This document shows, one piece after another, positions 1 through 8,602 of a stretch of 64,000 bases of DNA (positions within the stretch are counted from its first letter, which is position 1; each line of letters starts with the position of its first letter). The DNA comes from Chloroflexota bacterium (GTDB lineage Bacteria > Chloroflexota > Limnocylindria > Limnocylindrales > CSP1-4). Location of the stretch: positions 25,657 through 89,656 of the forward strand of contig JACPOR010000022.1 in assembly GCA_016191425.1 (NCBI GenBank). Direction: 5' to 3'. The translations under genes and the position numbers were made by a program. Below the pieces are notes generated by a model. It worked only from the letters and a program-made list of their open reading frames with translations, had not been told where the DNA came from and searched no databases.

Positions 1-877
1 CCCCGATCGGATGATTTCGCCCGAGGATGGCGACCGACAGGCCGGTGAACGCGAGTCCGGCGGGAAAGTCGAGCCCGAACCGGTGTGAGGTTCCCAGGAG
101 TTGGGGCAGGCCGACCAGACCCGCGATCGCGCCCGACGCGGCCATGGTCAGGAGGGCGAGGCGAGGAGCACGGATACCGGCCACCGTGGCAGCACGGCTG
201 GCGAGGCCCATCCCCCGGACCTCGAAGCCGACCGTGGTCCGGTGGAGCACGATCCAGTACCCGAGGCCGACGAGCGTCGCGAGTGCGACCAGCCCGTTGA
301 GGTCACCCGCAGCAGTGGGGATCCCCGGGACCCAGCCGGAATCCGGGATCGTGGCCGTCGTGACGTTGTTGCTGCCCGCAGCTTGCTGGGCGAGACGCAG
401 TGGTGAGAGCAGGTAGGCAATGATCCCGGTCGCGATCGCGTTCAACATGATCGTGGAGATGACGACATTGACCCCTCGGTGGACGTATAACAGGCCGGCG
501 ATGGCGGCCCACGCCCAGCCCACGACCATCGCGACAAGCACGATGAGAGCAACGTGGAGGGGCGCCGGAAGGGCCACGGCCGCGCCGACGACCGCAGCGG
601 CGAACGCAGCGAGCCGGTACTGTCCGTCGATGCCGATATTGAAGAGCCGCAGGTGGAACCCGATGGCGGCGGCGATTCCGGCGAGGTAGTACGGGACGGC
701 CTTGTTGACGACGGCGATCAGCGTCGAGGGCTGGATGCCGTACCTGAGCGCGTCGCTGAGCGTGGCTGCAGGGTCGGCGCCGGTCAGGCCGAGAATGAGC
801 CAGGCGACCGCGAACGCGAGCCCCAGCGCCGCGCCCGGCGCGACCACCGTCAGGACCACGCTGCGCACTCGACCCAT
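1..877 (-). CDS. BMP-associated ABC transporter permease (partial)
   Basis: Membrane permease of an ABC importer of the BMP-associated (nucleoside or simple sugar, BPD_transp_2) type. It passes inward the substrate captured by the lipoprotein encoded just upstream. Read from the ATG at 877, the roughly 292 visible residues form a run of hydrophobic segments and include FNIGIDGQ and VNVVISTIMLNAIA, loops typical of this permease family. Only 9 bases separate it from the binding-protein stop codon, so the two are co-transcribed. The frame is open to the left edge, so the C-terminus is missing; an ATPase and a second permease would be expected beyond the edge. Substrate is inferred, not seen. 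Confidence 0.85.
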   Translation of the reverse strand, partial: MGRVRSVVLTVVAPGAALGLAFAVAWLILGLTGADPAATLSDALRYGIQPSTLIAVVNKAVPYYLAGIAAAIGFHLRLFNIGIDGQYRLAAFAAAVVGAAVALPAPLHVALIVLVAMVVGWAWAAIAGLLYVHRGVNVVISTIMLNAIATGIIAYLLSPLRLAQQAAGSNNVTTATIPDSGWVPGIPTAAGDLNGLVALATLVGLGYWIVLHRTTVGFEVRGMGLASRAATVAGIRAPRLALLTMAASGAIAGLVGLPQLLGTSHRFGLDFPAGLAFTGLSVAILGRNHPIG

Positions 878-886
878 GACCGCGAG

Positions 887-1969
887 TCAGGGCGTTTCAG
901 GAACGGAGATCGTGCCGGCGATGATCTGGGCAGCGAATGCGTCAAGCTTCGTCTTGATGTCCGCGACGAAGCCGCCCGACGTCGAATAGCCGACCCCGCC
1001 GTTCGCCAGCCCGAACGTCTGGTTGCCGGCCACGAACGTGCCGCGCGCGACCGACATGACGAACGTGTAGGTGCCGACGTTGGCGTTCTTGAGCATCGAC
1101 GTGAGGATGTGGTCCCGGACGGATTCCGGCGCCAGCGTGTACTCGTCGGCGTCGACGCCAATGGACCAGTGATTCGAGGAGGCGGCGGCCTCGTGAACAC
1201 CCGACCCCGATCCCCCGGCCGCAGCGAAGATGATGTCGACACCGTTGTCGTACATCCCGAGGGCCGCTTCCCGCCCATGAGGAGGATCCCCGAACCCGGA
1301 GTAATCGGGCGGCTGGCTGAGATAGGTCACCTCAACCGTCGCGTCGGGATTCGCGGCACGGACGCCGGCCGTGTAGCCCGCCTCAAACTTCTGGAGCAGC
1401 GGGAGCTGAACGGCCCCGATGAAGCCCACCGCCTTCGTCTTCGTCTTGAGGCCGGCGGCCGCGCCGACGAGGAATGAGCCCTCCTGCTCGGCGAAGGTGA
1501 TGCCCTCGACGTTGGGCGCGTTCACGGTGGCATCGTCGACGATGCCGAAGTGGACCGCCGGGAACTCGGCCGCCACGATCTGCAGGGGCGCGGCATAGGT
1601 GAAGCCGACCGCGATGATCGGGTCGTAGTCCGCGCCGGCGAGCAGTCGCAGCCGCTCGGCGCGGTCATCGTCCGTGTCGTCCAGCTTGGCCGTCACCTCC
1701 CTGAGCTCGGCTCCGAGCTCGTCGGCTGCCTGTCGAGCGCCGTCGTACGCGATGTCGTTGAAGCCGCCATCGCCGCGCCCGGAGATGTCGAAGGCCACGG
1801 CAATCTTCGTGATCGAGGCGTTGGGGAGTGGCACAGGATTCTTCGTCGGGAGGACCGGCGGCCCGGGCGACGGTCCCAAGTCGGAGGGCGCTGCTTGCTG
1901 CGGGCCGCAGGCGCCGACAAGCAGGGCGAGGGCGGAGAGCGCCGTGAGGGTCCCGCTCCGGAAGTGCAT
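887..1969 (-). CDS. BMP family ABC transporter substrate-binding lipoprotein
   Basis: Extracytoplasmic binding lipoprotein of the BmpA/Med/PnrA family, which captures nucleosides or related ligands for an ABC importer. The 360-residue product starts with a lipoprotein signal whose lipobox is LVGAC (Cys21), followed by a Pro/Ser-rich linker. The mature part opens with KIAVAFDISGRGDGGFND, the usual BMP start (a D/G-rich ligand loop after the first strand), and carries EQEGSFLVGAAA and GFIGA further on. It precedes the permease by 9 bases and is divergent from a ribokinase gene, which fits uptake and phosphorylation of a ribose- or nucleoside-type compound. A TACCGT -10-like box lies 6 bases before the ATG, suggesting a leaderless mRNA. 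Confidence 0.9.
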   Translation of the reverse strand: MHFRSGTLTALSALALLVGACGPQQAAPSDLGPSPGPPVLPTKNPVPLPNASITKIAVAFDISGRGDGGFNDIAYDGARQAADELGAELREVTAKLDDTDDDRAERLRLLAGADYDPIIAVGFTYAAPLQIVAAEFPAVHFGIVDDATVNAPNVEGITFAEQEGSFLVGAAAGLKTKTKAVGFIGAVQLPLLQKFEAGYTAGVRAANPDATVEVTYLSQPPDYSGFGDPPHGREAALGMYDNGVDIIFAAAGGSGSGVHEAAASSNHWSIGVDADEYTLAPESVRDHILTSMLKNANVGTYTFVMSVARGTFVAGNQTFGLANGGVGYSTSGGFVADIKTKLDAFAAQIIAGTISVPETP

Positions 1970-1975
1970 GCCGCC

Positions 1976-1985
1976 ACGGTATCGT
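1976..1985. promoter_or_regulatory. Overlapping divergent -10 boxes, BMP gene and ribokinase
   Basis: On the minus strand TACCGT (1976-1981) ends 6 bases before the BMP ATG at 1969. On the plus strand TATCGT (1980-1985) lies upstream of the ribokinase ribosome site. The two -10-like hexamers overlap by two bases, so transcription in the two directions would compete. No clear -35 boxes were seen. Confidence 0.4.
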
Positions 1986-2013
1986 GTTCGCGTCTCGGAG
2001 AGCAGGAGGACGC

Positions 2014-2979
2014 GTGGGCGCGGCGAATTCAGGAACGACGGCCAGCGTCGTCGTGGTCGGCAGCATCAACACCGACCTGGTCACCTATGTTCGTCGGGCG
2101 CCGGGCCCGGGCGAGACCGTGATCGGCGACCGATTCCAGTCCGGGTTCGGCGGCAAGGGCGCGAATCAGGCCGTGATGGCTCGGCAGCTCGGCGCCGACG
2201 TCTCGTTCATCGGCGCACTCGGGGACGACTTCTATGCGGCACTGACGCTGGAGAACTTCGAACGACTCGGGATCAATGCCGACGGCGTGATGCGGGTTCC
2301 GGGATCCAGTGGCGTCGCGCCGATCTGGGTCGAGGCCGACGGGACCAACCGGATCATCGTGGTCCCGGGTGCCAACGACCTGGTCACGGCCGAGCACGCG
2401 ACGCGGGCTATCGCCGCCATTCCACACATCGACGTCTGCGTCGGCCAGTTCGAGATCCCCCAGGCGGTGACGGCGGCCACCTTCTCAGCGGCCAGGGCGC
2501 GCGGCGCCGTCACCATCCTCAACCCTGCCCCTGCCGCGCGGATCAATCTGGACCTGCTGGCCGTCACCGACTGGCTTATTCCCAACGAGGTCGAGTTCGG
2601 GATCCTTGCCGATCGGGCAATCGGCGCCGCGTTCGCCGTCAGTAACGAGGCGATGGCGGAGTTCAGCAGGCGCATCGGCGTGCGCCTCATCGTCACCCTT
2701 GGGTCCGCCGGCGCTGCGTGCGTCGGGCCCGACGCCGTGGTCACCCGGCTGCCGGCACGCGCGGTGACCGCCGTCGATACGACCGGCGCCGGCGATGCGT
2801 TCGTCGGGGCCTTCGCGGTGGGGCTCGCCCGGGGATGGTCGGAGATCGACTCGGTCAGGCTCGGAATCGCGTGCGCGACCGAAAGCGTCCTCCGACCGGG
2901 AACGCAGTCCTCCTTCCCGAGTGCCCGCGAGGCTGCCGCGATCCTTGCCGACATCGAGGGCCCCGGAGCGCGAGCCTAG
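2014..2979 (+). CDS. rbsK: Ribokinase (PfkB family)
   Basis: PfkB-family sugar kinase, most likely ribokinase: ATP-dependent phosphorylation of ribose or a related sugar in the cytoplasm. The GTG at 2014 is chosen because AGGAGG lies at 2004-2009 and the protein then begins just before VVVVGSINTDLV. The frame extends up to 1984 with an alternative start, but that part looks non-coding. Signature 1 is GGKGANQAVMARQLGA near the N-terminus; signature 2 is DTTGAGDAFVGAFAVG with the catalytic Asp of GAGD. The length of 321 residues is normal. It is divergent from a BMP-type importer, so it may act on sugar released from imported nucleosides. The exact sugar is not determined. Confidence 0.88.
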   Translation: MGAANSGTTASVVVVGSINTDLVTYVRRAPGPGETVIGDRFQSGFGGKGANQAVMARQLGADVSFIGALGDDFYAALTLENFERLGINADGVMRVPGSSGVAPIWVEADGTNRIIVVPGANDLVTAEHATRAIAAIPHIDVCVGQFEIPQAVTAATFSAARARGAVTILNPAPAARINLDLLAVTDWLIPNEVEFGILADRAIGAAFAVSNEAMAEFSRRIGVRLIVTLGSAGAACVGPDAVVTRLPARAVTAVDTTGAGDAFVGAFAVGLARGWSEIDSVRLGIACATESVLRPGTQSSFPSAREAAAILADIEGPGARA

Positions 2980-2988
2980 CGGCGAGGC

Positions 2989-3279
2989 TCACTCCTCGGC
3001 GACCTCGTAGCCCTCGGCCCCGGGGATGAAGAGCAGGTCGTCCCTGTAGCACCAGCGCCAATCCTCGCCAGGCTGGGCCGACCGGATCATGGGGTGACCG
3101 TCCGAGAGGTAGTGACCCGTGGCATGGCGATTCGGGCTGTTGTCGCAGCAGAGCGTCTGTCCGCAGTTCAGGCACTGACGAAGGTGATGCCATGTCGAGC
3201 CAATCGCGACACAGGCCAGACAGACTGTTTCGGGGTCGTCGACCGCCACGCCCGTTTCGAAGTGTTCGCAGAGCGGCAT
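2989..3279 (-). CDS. UBP-type zinc finger protein
   Basis: Small 96-residue protein consisting essentially of one zf-UBP zinc finger. Candidate ligands are C4/H6, C20/C23, C36/C39, C44 and several His (52, 56, 62), with the WHHLRQCLNCGQTLCC core typical of the fold. In eukaryotes this finger binds the ubiquitin C-terminus. Stand-alone bacterial versions are common in high-GC phyla but their role is unknown. A ribosome site AAGGA lies 7 bases before the ATG. The gene is convergent with the ribokinase gene, with 9 bases between stops. Confidence 0.8.
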   Translation of the reverse strand: MPLCEHFETGVAVDDPETVCLACVAIGSTWHHLRQCLNCGQTLCCDNSPNRHATGHYLSDGHPMIRSAQPGEDWRWCYRDDLLFIPGAEGYEVAEE

Positions 3280-3299
3280 CGTGGTGTCCTTCCGTAGGC

Positions 3300-3425
3300 G
3301 ATCTGGGCGCCGTTCGTGGCGATCCTGGCGCCGTTCGTGGCGATCCTGGCGCCGTTCGTGGCGATCCTGGCGCCGTTCGTGGCGATCCTGGCGCCGTTCG
3401 TGGCGATCCTGGCGCCGTTCGTGGC
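3300..3425. repeat. Six tandem copies of a 21-bp repeat abutting tRNA-Ser
   Basis: Six head-to-tail 21-bp units fill 3300-3425 exactly (3300, 3321, 3342, 3363, 3384, 3405). Copies 2-6 are identical and copy 1 differs at one base. Each unit contains GGCGCC and ends in GTTCGTGGC. The last four bases of the array (3422-3425) are the encoded GCCA 3' end of the minus-strand tRNA-Ser, so every unit repeats that end. The unit length is a multiple of three, which opens spurious reading frames through the array. Confidence 0.95.
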
Positions 3426-3507
3426 GGAGAGGGTGGGATTCGAACCCACGGGGCTTTCACCCGCCTGTTTTCAAGACAGGTCCGTTAGGCCACTCCGGCA
3501 CCTCTCC
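3422..3507 (-). tRNA. tRNA-Ser (UGA anticodon)
   Basis: The minus strand from 3507 folds as a class II tRNA. The acceptor GGAGAGG pairs with CCTCTCC, the D arm is GCCGGAGTGGC, and the anticodon stem is CCTGT/ACAGG with loop CTTGAAA (anticodon TGA). A long variable arm follows (GCGGGTGAAAGCCCCGT), then a T arm with GGTTCGAATCCC. Discriminator G and CCA are encoded at 3425-3422. The long variable arm, G discriminator and anticodon all indicate serine. Seryl-tRNA synthetase is encoded 3.7 kb downstream. The 3' end merges with a 21-bp tandem repeat. Confidence 0.95.
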
Positions 3508-3530
3508 AGCGCCGAGGATATCAGCGAGGG

Positions 3531-6500
3531 TCAGTTCGATGGAGCCACGCGATCTTCCGTCGGTGCCGGGCTTCGCCGCTCGGAATCGGTGGCTGTCTCC
3601 GGGGCGATGGCCGAGCCCGTCGGCCAGGCCATGACACGTTCCAGCTGGGCGACGAGCGCCGACGCGCCAAGGCGCTTGAATGTCTCACGAGCAGCGCGGG
3701 CGGCCGACTCGACCCCCGGGCCCGCCGGACCGACGACCACCGCCATGGTGATCGCGGTCAGCGCCTCGTCCCACGGCAGTCCGAGATCGCGCCAGGCACC
3801 AAGCACATCCCGATACCGAAGGCCCGCTGCCCCGATGTCGCCGGCAAGAGCCAAGAGCCCGGCCTCGATCTCCGCGTGTGCGGCCGAGATCGCCGGGCCG
3901 TGTGTGGTTGTGTCCAGCCCGTCCAGGGCGGCCCGAGCCCGCGCTGGGTCCCGGAGACGAAGTGCGGCACGCGCCGCGGTCAGATAGGAGGTGGGTGCCG
4001 ACCAGCTGATCATCGCCGCGGCCGTCATGGCGTCCTCGTACGCCTGCCCCAGGCGGCCCTCGACGAACGCAACGCTCCCCTGAGTGTCGCGCACGAGCGC
4101 CTGTGCCTGGCTGTCGGAGCCGGCACCGAGAACGCGCTCAACCTCGGCAAGCCGATCGGTGACATCGTCCCCCCGTGCGGCCGCGATCACGAGCGTGGCC
4201 GCCGTCGCCGCGACGCGGTCCACATCTCCCATGGCGGCCGACTCGACGTCTCGAGCCATCTGGACCGCCCAATCCCAATCACCGGTCCTCAATGCAGGAT
4301 GCGTCGCGTTCAGGACGAGGGTCGGCAGGTAGTCGGCCCGGCCGAGGCGCTTGGCCTGATCAAGGCCGGCCATTGCCGTCGTGAGCGCCGCTCGGGGGTC
4401 GCGGGCAATCTGGGCGTCACTCAGGTTGGTGAGCGCGCGGACCATGCCCACCTGGTTCCCGTGGGCCTCTGCCAGGGCGTAGGCTCCGCGCATCGTACTG
4501 ATCCCCTCGTAGCCCCGGCCGAGGTATCCGAGCGAGCCGCCCTTGACGATCAGGCCGTCGACGATGGTCTCGACAAAGTCGTTGCGCTCTGCCTCCGCCA
4601 GCGCCTTGTCGGCCCAGTCGACCGCCTGTTCCAGCTCCTCGCCGATCCAGTGGATATTCGCGAGGCGGAGCAGGAGGCCAGCGTGTTCCCTGGATCCGGC
4701 GATGTCCTCGAAGGTCGGGACCGTCTCGTTGAGGATCTTCTTTGCCTCATCGGTCCGGAGGAGGCTCGCCAGCGACCGGGTCCGGAGGCTGATCACGCGG
4801 GCCTCGCCGAGTCGGTCTCCGCGGCTCGCGAACTGCGCCTGCGCGAGGCCGGCGAGCTCCCCGGCCCGGTCGTACCGCCCGGCAGCCATGGCCTCGCTGG
4901 CCGTGCGTTCGAGAAGCTCCGGCTGGTGTTCGGCGTCCACCTGGATCGTGAGAGCCTGTTCGAGGAATGCGTACGCCTGCGCCGGGGAGCCCAGCGCGGA
5001 CGCTCGATCGGCGGCCCCGGTCAAGGCAATGCGCGCCTGGATGGCGAGGGCGTTCGCCTCCGGTCCGGCCGGGCTGTTGGCGTGCGCGGCGAGGTAATGA
5101 CCCGCGAGCGCACCGGCAAGCTCGTCGAGGCCGAGGCCCTCGAAGAACCGCGCCGCCGCGAGGTGGCGTTCCCGTCGATCGCGTCGTGTCAGGGTGTTGT
5201 AGGCGACTTCGCGGATCAGCGCCTGGACGAACGCGTACTGGCCGCGCTCCGGCGATCGCGGATCAGACCTCGAGGACAGGATCTCGCGGCGAACGAGGCC
5301 GGCCAGCCTTGGCTCGAGGTCCGAGGCGTCGCGTCCGGACACGGCCGCGAGTCCAGCGAGGGTGAAACTCTGCCCGAGTACCGCGGCCTCCTGCAGAAGG
5401 GCCCGGTCCGCCGGGTCGAGGACGTCGAGGCGGGCCCCGATCAACGCGGTCAGCGTCTCGGGGACGGCCAGTTCCGTCAGATCGCCGACGAGCGCGTAGA
5501 TCCCGTCCTCCTGGCGCAGCCGGCCGTCCGCGACGAGCATCCGGACGGTCTCGACCGCGTACAGCGGCATTCCGTCGGCGCGTGCGACGATGGCCGCAGC
5601 CGTCGACTTGGGAAGGCCCGGCACAAGGCCGTCGAGCAGCTCGAGCATCGCCGTTTCGGTCAGCGGCTCGAGACCGAGGCTCAGGAAATTCCGTCGACCG
5701 GCGCCCCAGTCCTGCCGCCGCTCGAGAAGCTCGGGCCGGGCAAGCGTCAGGACGTAGATCGGCTGCTCGCGCGACCATTCGAGGAGGTGGTCGATGAAAT
5801 CGAGCAGTCCCGGGTCGGCCCAGTGGAGGTCCTCGAACACCAGCACGACGGGGCCGGACAGGGCCAGCCTGTCGAAGAACGTGCGCCATGCCGAGAAGAG
5901 CTGGTCGGCGGGCATCTCGCCCCCGCTGATCCCCAGAAGTGTGAGCATCGCCGGCTCGATCCAGCGCAGTTCCTGCTCGTCCGAAACGACCCTGGAGAGC
6001 ATGTCCGCGATCTTCGCGCGTGTGGTCGGCTCGTCGTCCGTCTCGGCCAGCCCGGCCCGTCCGCGGATCATCTCGCCGAGCGCCCAGAAGGAGATCCCCT
6101 GTCCGTAGGCTGGCGATCGTCCGTGGTGCCACCAGGCCCTGGTGACGATGCCGTCGAGATACTTCTCGAACTCCCAGGCAAGGCGGCTCTTCCCGATTCC
6201 GCCGGGCCCGATCACGGAAACGAGGCGGGCGCGGCGCTCTTTCGCGGCGGCGTGGAAGAGGTCCTTCAGAAGGCGCAGCTCATCGTCACGACCGACGAAC
6301 GGTGCCTCGAGGCCCTCGGTGCGACCGCGGCCGCCCCGCTCTGCCATGACGCGCAGGGCCAGCCACGCCGGCACTGGCGATGACTTGCCTTTGAGGACCT
6401 GGTCGAGCGCCTCCTCGAAGGCGATCGCCTTTGCCGCCGCTCGGAAGGTTCCCTCGCCCACCAGGACTCTGCCAGGCGGCGCAACGGACTGCAGGCGAGC

Positions 6501-7103
6501 CGCGGTGTTCACGATGTCGCCCGCCACGATGCCCTGGTTGGCCGCCCCGATCGTCACGGCGGCCTCGCCACTGAGGATCCCGCATCGGGCCTGGATTCCC
6601 GGGCCAAGGACTCGGACGGAATCCACAAGCTCGAGTCCGGCCCTGACCGCCCGCTCGGCATCATCCTCGCGGGCCACGGGTGCGCCCCAGACTGCCATGA
6701 CGGCATCGCCAATGAACTTCTCGATGGTTCCGCCGTAGCGCTCGATCACGTCGGTGCACAGGGCGAAGTACTTGGTCAGGACTTCTCGGACATCCTCCGC
6801 GTCCCGTTCCTCCGCGAACGGTGTGAAGCCGACCAGGTCGGCGAAGAGCACGGTGACGAGGCGGCGCTCCGCGGCGGGCCCATCACCGGCACGCGCCGCG
6901 ACGGATTCAGTCGTCGTGCCGGCGCCAGGCGGCGTGGCAGCTCCGCCAGCGTCGGAAAGCGCCTTGCCACACTCTCCGCAAAACCGCTCACCGGCCACAT
7001 TCAGGGCGCCGCAACTCGGGCATCCGAGGGCCAGCGCGGCGCCGCAGGAGGCGCAGAACTTGCGTCCTGGCCGATTTTCGGTTCCGCACGTGGCGCAGAT
7101 CAT
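3531..7103 (-). CDS. Adenylate/guanylate cyclase with zinc ribbons, AAA ATPase and TPR-like repeats
   Basis: Large 1190-residue signalling protein. Two zinc ribbons open it (CATCGTENRPGRKFCASCG and CPSCGALNVAGERFCGECG). A class III nucleotide cyclase domain follows at about residues 80-250, with FADLVGF and FIGDAVMAVWG supplying the metal-binding aspartates. The STAND/AAA_16-type ATPase is next, with Walker A GPGGIGKS and Walker B VLVFEDLHWAD. The C-terminal half is alpha-helical and TPR-like. This architecture is frequent in Chloroflexota, Actinobacteria and alpha-proteobacteria, but its inputs and whether it makes cAMP are mostly unknown. It starts at ATG 7103, with TAGGCT 6 bases upstream and no ribosome site, so it is probably leaderless. 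Confidence 0.9.
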   Translation of the reverse strand: MICATCGTENRPGRKFCASCGAALALGCPSCGALNVAGERFCGECGKALSDAGGAATPPGAGTTTESVAARAGDGPAAERRLVTVLFADLVGFTPFAEERDAEDVREVLTKYFALCTDVIERYGGTIEKFIGDAVMAVWGAPVAREDDAERAVRAGLELVDSVRVLGPGIQARCGILSGEAAVTIGAANQGIVAGDIVNTAARLQSVAPPGRVLVGEGTFRAAAKAIAFEEALDQVLKGKSSPVPAWLALRVMAERGGRGRTEGLEAPFVGRDDELRLLKDLFHAAAKERRARLVSVIGPGGIGKSRLAWEFEKYLDGIVTRAWWHHGRSPAYGQGISFWALGEMIRGRAGLAETDDEPTTRAKIADMLSRVVSDEQELRWIEPAMLTLLGISGGEMPADQLFSAWRTFFDRLALSGPVVLVFEDLHWADPGLLDFIDHLLEWSREQPIYVLTLARPELLERRQDWGAGRRNFLSLGLEPLTETAMLELLDGLVPGLPKSTAAAIVARADGMPLYAVETVRMLVADGRLRQEDGIYALVGDLTELAVPETLTALIGARLDVLDPADRALLQEAAVLGQSFTLAGLAAVSGRDASDLEPRLAGLVRREILSSRSDPRSPERGQYAFVQALIREVAYNTLTRRDRRERHLAAARFFEGLGLDELAGALAGHYLAAHANSPAGPEANALAIQARIALTGAADRASALGSPAQAYAFLEQALTIQVDAEHQPELLERTASEAMAAGRYDRAGELAGLAQAQFASRGDRLGEARVISLRTRSLASLLRTDEAKKILNETVPTFEDIAGSREHAGLLLRLANIHWIGEELEQAVDWADKALAEAERNDFVETIVDGLIVKGGSLGYLGRGYEGISTMRGAYALAEAHGNQVGMVRALTNLSDAQIARDPRAALTTAMAGLDQAKRLGRADYLPTLVLNATHPALRTGDWDWAVQMARDVESAAMGDVDRVAATAATLVIAAARGDDVTDRLAEVERVLGAGSDSQAQALVRDTQGSVAFVEGRLGQAYEDAMTAAAMISWSAPTSYLTAARAALRLRDPARARAALDGLDTTTHGPAISAAHAEIEAGLLALAGDIGAAGLRYRDVLGAWRDLGLPWDEALTAITMAVVVGPAGPGVESAARAARETFKRLGASALVAQLERVMAWPTGSAIAPETATDSERRSPAPTEDRVAPSN

Positions 7104-7109
7104 CGGCGG

Positions 7110-7115
7110 AGCCTA
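7110..7115 (-). promoter_or_regulatory. -10 box of leaderless cyclase/ATPase gene
   Basis: TAGGCT on the minus strand, with exactly 6 bases to the ATG at 7103. A start point 7 bases after the hexamer would place the mRNA 5' end on the A of ATG. No matching -35 was found. Confidence 0.5.
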
Positions 7116-7252
7116 ACGGATGACCGAGACGTTCGCACCATCATCGGCGCCGCGGAGATTCATGCGATGCCGGGGTGTGCGATCCGACCGGCAGCGTCGG
7201 AGAGCACCAATTGGAACTCCGGTACCACCGCCTCGACTGGCGGCGCCTGCCG

Positions 7253-8602
7253 TCAGGCCGCCGGTGCCGGGATCCAGTCGATCCCCATGTACGGTCGCAG
7301 CGGGGCCGGGATATCCAGGGACCCGTCGGGCCGCTGGTACGTCTCGAGAATCGCCGCAACGATCCGTGCAAGCGCCAGCCCCGAGCCGTTCAACGTATGG
7401 ACCAGCTCGGGCTTCGTGCCGGGCTCCGGTCGGTACCGGACCGCCATTCGGCGCGCCTGGAAGTCCTTGAAGTTCGAGCATGAGCTGACCTCGAGCCAGC
7501 GCTCCACGCCGGGCGCCCAGACTTCGAGGTCGTATTTGCGAGCCTGGGTGAAGCCCATCTCTCGGGTGGCCATGAGGAGCACGCGATAGGCAAGGCCAAG
7601 TCGCTTGAGCAGCTCCTCGGCCACGCCCGTCATCCATTCGAGTGCCTCGGCGGACGCCTCGGGACGCTCGAACAGGACCATCTCCACCTTGTCGAACTGA
7701 TGCACGCGCAGGATGCCGCGGGTGTCCTTGCCGGCCGCCCCGGCCTCGCGGCGGAAGCACGGCGTGTACGCCACGTAGCGGATGGGCAGGTCGGCTGCCT
7801 CGAGGATCTCGTCGCGATGGAGGTTCGTGACGGGCACCTCCGCGGTCGGGACCAGGTAGAGGTCGTCGCGCGTGACGACGTACATCTGGTCTTCCTTGTC
7901 CGGGATCTGGCCGGTGCCCCGCGCCGAGGCCTGGTTGACCACGATCGGCGGCCAAACCTCGGTGAAGCCGTTCTCGCGGGTATGTACGTCGAGGAACCAC
8001 ATGATGAGGGCGCGCTGGAGCGCCGATCCGGTGCCCTTGTAGACCGGGAAACCCGAACCGGCGATCTTCGCCCCTCGGGCCAGGTCGATCATGCCGAGGT
8101 GCTCGGCTATCTCCCAGTGCGGTCGCCGCTCCCACGTCGCGCCGCCGGATCGCGCATCAGCGCCGATCTCCCCCTCGTGCGGTTGATCGTGGGCGAGCAC
8201 CTCGCCCCACGCCCGGATCGTGACATTGGCTTCTTCGCCGCCGACGGGGATGTCGTCTTCGGGAGGGTTGGGAATCCGGAGCAGGAGATCGTCGAGGGCG
8301 GCCTCGACCTCGGCGAACTCGGCATCGAGCGCCGCCAGCCGCTCCCCGATCTCCGTCGACCTGGCGCGGAGGACCGCCACGTCGGCGCCTTCCGGAGCCG
8401 CACCGGCCTTGATCGCCTCGCCGATCGCCTTCGACGCGCTGTTCCGTTCAGCGCGGAGCGCGTCGCCTTCGCCCTGGAGGGCCCGGCGCCGAGCATCCCC
8501 GGCGAGGGCGTCGTCAATGGTCGACGGATCCTCGCCCTTGGCGAGCGCACCCCGGCGTATCAGATCCGGGTCTTCCCGGAGTCGTGCGATCCCGACGCTC
8601 AT
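7253..8602 (-). CDS. serS: Serine--tRNA ligase
   Basis: Cytoplasmic class II seryl-tRNA synthetase, 449 residues. The N-terminal coiled-coil arm occupies roughly residues 30-110, rich in Ala, Glu and Arg. Class II motif 2 is seen in YVAYTPCFRREAGAAGKDTRG and motif 3 in NGSGLALARIVAAILETYQ. The ATG at 8602 overlaps the stop of the lysyl-tRNA synthetase gene by 4 bases, and a full AGGAGGT ribosome site (8608-8614) sits 5 bases upstream, inside the end of that gene. The two synthetase genes are therefore translationally coupled. No T-box leader was recognised. Confidence 0.97.
   Translation of the reverse strand: MSVGIARLREDPDLIRRGALAKGEDPSTIDDALAGDARRRALQGEGDALRAERNSASKAIGEAIKAGAAPEGADVAVLRARSTEIGERLAALDAEFAEVEAALDDLLLRIPNPPEDDIPVGGEEANVTIRAWGEVLAHDQPHEGEIGADARSGGATWERRPHWEIAEHLGMIDLARGAKIAGSGFPVYKGTGSALQRALIMWFLDVHTRENGFTEVWPPIVVNQASARGTGQIPDKEDQMYVVTRDDLYLVPTAEVPVTNLHRDEILEAADLPIRYVAYTPCFRREAGAAGKDTRGILRVHQFDKVEMVLFERPEASAEALEWMTGVAEELLKRLGLAYRVLLMATREMGFTQARKYDLEVWAPGVERWLEVSSCSNFKDFQARRMAVRYRPEPGTKPELVHTLNGSGLALARIVAAILETYQRPDGSLDIPAPLRPYMGIDWIPAPAA

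Noticed and set aside
3422..3507. Integration site of a genomic island at tRNA-Ser
   Set aside because: No integrase, no second attachment copy at a distance and no compositional change were seen on either side.
7104..7252. T-box or other RNA element between serS and the cyclase gene
   Set aside because: It lies downstream of serS, not upstream, and no T-box sequence or specifier stem is visible.
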